DNA from: CAZKNJ01 sp964554185
GTDB lineage: Bacteria; 4484-113
DNA: 56,582 nt
Direction: 5' to 3'
Assembly (NCBI GenBank): GCA_964554185.1
Contig: CAZKNJ010000012.1
Location: 1-56,582, forward strand
Numbering within the stretch: the stretch's first letter is position 1; each line of letters opens with the position of its first letter. This document shows, in pieces, positions 55,585-56,582 of this stretch. The position numbers were made by a program, and so were the translations under genes. Under the pieces are notes generated by a model. It ran no database searches and was not told the origin of the DNA. It was given only the letters and a program-made list of their open reading frames with translations.

Positions 55585-56582
55585 CGCGCTGGACTGCACC
55601 GCGAGCGACTACATCCCCGAAATGGTGGACACGGTGCAGCGCATCATCGTCAACGGCTACGGCTACGTGGTGGACGGCGACGTGTTCTTTGAGGTGGAGA
55701 AGTATCCCGGCTACGGCAAGCTCTCCGGCCAGAATCTTGCAGACCTGGTCGCGGGCAGCCGCGTGGAAGTGGACGCGCGCAAGCGCCACCCGGCGGACTT
55801 CGCCATCTGGAAGCAGGGCAAGCCCGGCGAGCCGGTGTGGGAGAGCCCCTGGAGCCCCGGCCGCCCCGGCTGGCACGTGGAATGCTCCACCATGGCCTAC
55901 CACTTCTTCGGCGGCACCTACGACATCAAAGGCGGCGCGGTGGACAACCTTTTCCCCCACCACGAAAACGAGATAGCCCAGACCTTCGCGGCTTACGGCA
56001 TCCCGCTGGCGAAGTACTATCTGCACCCCGAGCACTTCCTGGTGGAAGGCACCAAGATGAGCAAGTCACTGGGCAACTTCATCACCGTGCGGGAGGCGCT
56101 GAAGGACTGGCGGCAGCAGGAGCTGCGCCATTACTTCCTCGGCACCCATTACCGTGCGCAGATGAACTTCACCGAGGAGGGGCTGAATGCGAGCCGCCAG
56201 GCCTGGGAGCGCATCCGGCAGTTCCGCACCGTCGTGGAGGGCGCGCTCAGGCGTGCTTTCCCAGAAGGGATGGGCGTGAACGATCTCGCGGGGCTTGACC
56301 CCGAGTCGCCCTGGGCGCGGCTGGCGGACAGGCTGGAGCAGGCGTTCACCGGCGCGATGGACGACGACTTCAACACCCCCCGCGCGCTGGCGGCGCTGTT
56401 TGATTACCTCACCGAGGCCTACAAGCTGGGCCCCGAATCCGCGGACGCGGGACGCGAGCTGGCGCAGGCGCATGAGCGCTTTGAGCAGCTGGCGGGCACT
56501 TTGGGCCTGAACGAAACCTTGACAAAAGACACCGCCGCGTTAGACAATACTGCTTTCCAGGTGCTGGTGGAGCAGCTGGTGG
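55259..56582 (+). CDS. cysS: Cysteinyl-tRNA synthetase (runs off the window)
   Basis: Class I synthetase; 441 codons present and no stop before the window ends, of about 470-490 expected. HIGH motif in THIGHARTY, zinc ligands including C in YTCGLTVYD and in WHVECSTMAYHFF with HHENE, and KMSKSLGNF are all intact. The C-terminal helical part begins near ARLADRLEQAF. It is the functional copy, behind its own extended -10; the first 108 codons are duplicated upstream. Confidence 0.93.
   Translation, partial: MPLHIYNTMSRKKEEFIPLKRNFARIYTCGLTVYDYTHIGHARTYLFWDVVRRYLTYRGYGVYAIINNTDIDDKNIARANELGISYRLSGDFFTRAFYGDMDALGVRPYALDCTASDYIPEMVDTVQRIIVNGYGYVVDGDVFFEVEKYPGYGKLSGQNLADLVAGSRVEVDARKRHPADFAIWKQGKPGEPVWESPWSPGRPGWHVECSTMAYHFFGGTYDIKGGAVDNLFPHHENEIAQTFAAYGIPLAKYYLHPEHFLVEGTKMSKSLGNFITVREALKDWRQQELRHYFLGTHYRAQMNFTEEGLNASRQAWERIRQFRTVVEGALRRAFPEGMGVNDLAGLDPESPWARLADRLEQAFTGAMDDDFNTPRALAALFDYLTEAYKLGPESADAGRELAQAHERFEQLAGTLGLNETLTKDTAALDNTAFQVLVEQLV

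Overview
The window is about 56.6 kb of G+C-rich bacterial DNA, densely coded on both strands, with no rRNA, CRISPR array or recognisable transposase. Several things point to a diderm with a lipopolysaccharide-type outer membrane: lipid-A-disaccharide synthase (LpxB), an ExbB/ExbD/TonB set, several lipoboxed exported proteins and an EmrA-like adaptor. The phylum cannot be named from these genes. A 100-N gap, flanked by an exact 55-bp overlap, shows the sequence is a scaffold, probably metagenome-derived.

Layout: 1-3302 carries asnS, a small unknown gene and an MsbA-type ABC exporter. 3496-4947 is a lipoprotein with four internal repeats. 5050-11813 (minus) holds two sugar-nucleotide-type nucleotidyltransferases and the run rbfA-nrnA-Gfo/Idh-lpxB-xseA. 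11987-13664 is an M24 peptidase followed by efp. 13736-19582 encodes two large PKD/Kelch lipoproteins, the first interrupted by an in-frame TGA. 19675-26750 (minus) is a self-contained Hsp70 operon: a 1323-residue TPR protein with a J-like domain, GrpE, a short DnaK, and a zinc-ribbon/TPR protein. 26863-31978 (minus) is an ECF sigma/anti-sigma operon with five membrane or envelope proteins (B-box, coiled-coil, LiaF-like, PspC, LiaF-like).

32215-38360 holds a transaldolase-family enzyme, a four-gene gliding-type ABC-2 system (ATPase, permease, GldG-like, DUF4340-like) and an M50 protease. 38385-41304 has scpA, rlmB and an exported unknown. 41362-45439 (minus) includes tRNA-Ala(GGC), rsfS, a ROK kinase, two envelope unknowns and a phosphoribosyltransferase. 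45442-47129 (minus) is tonB-exbD-exbB. 47261-53356 is mreC-mreD-mrdA followed by an emrA/emrB-like drug efflux pair. The window ends in cysS, whose promoter and first 108 codons are duplicated about 1.4 kb upstream. Between the two copies lie two small unknown genes on the opposite strand, one encoding a very cysteine-rich protein.

The most interesting candidate system is the Hsp70 operon. Its only J-like domain has NPE where active J domains have HPD, and a separate partner protein carries the paired CxxC zinc site, so the operon looks like a DnaJ split over two TPR proteins and tied to a dedicated DnaK/GrpE pair. Other points of note are the in-frame TGA in the Kelch lipoprotein, the cysS duplication with its Cys-rich cargo, a recurrent extended -10 motif (TGCTAnnAT) that is sometimes only 6-7 nt from the start codon, and a cluster of DnaA-box-like 9-mers at 3309-3348.
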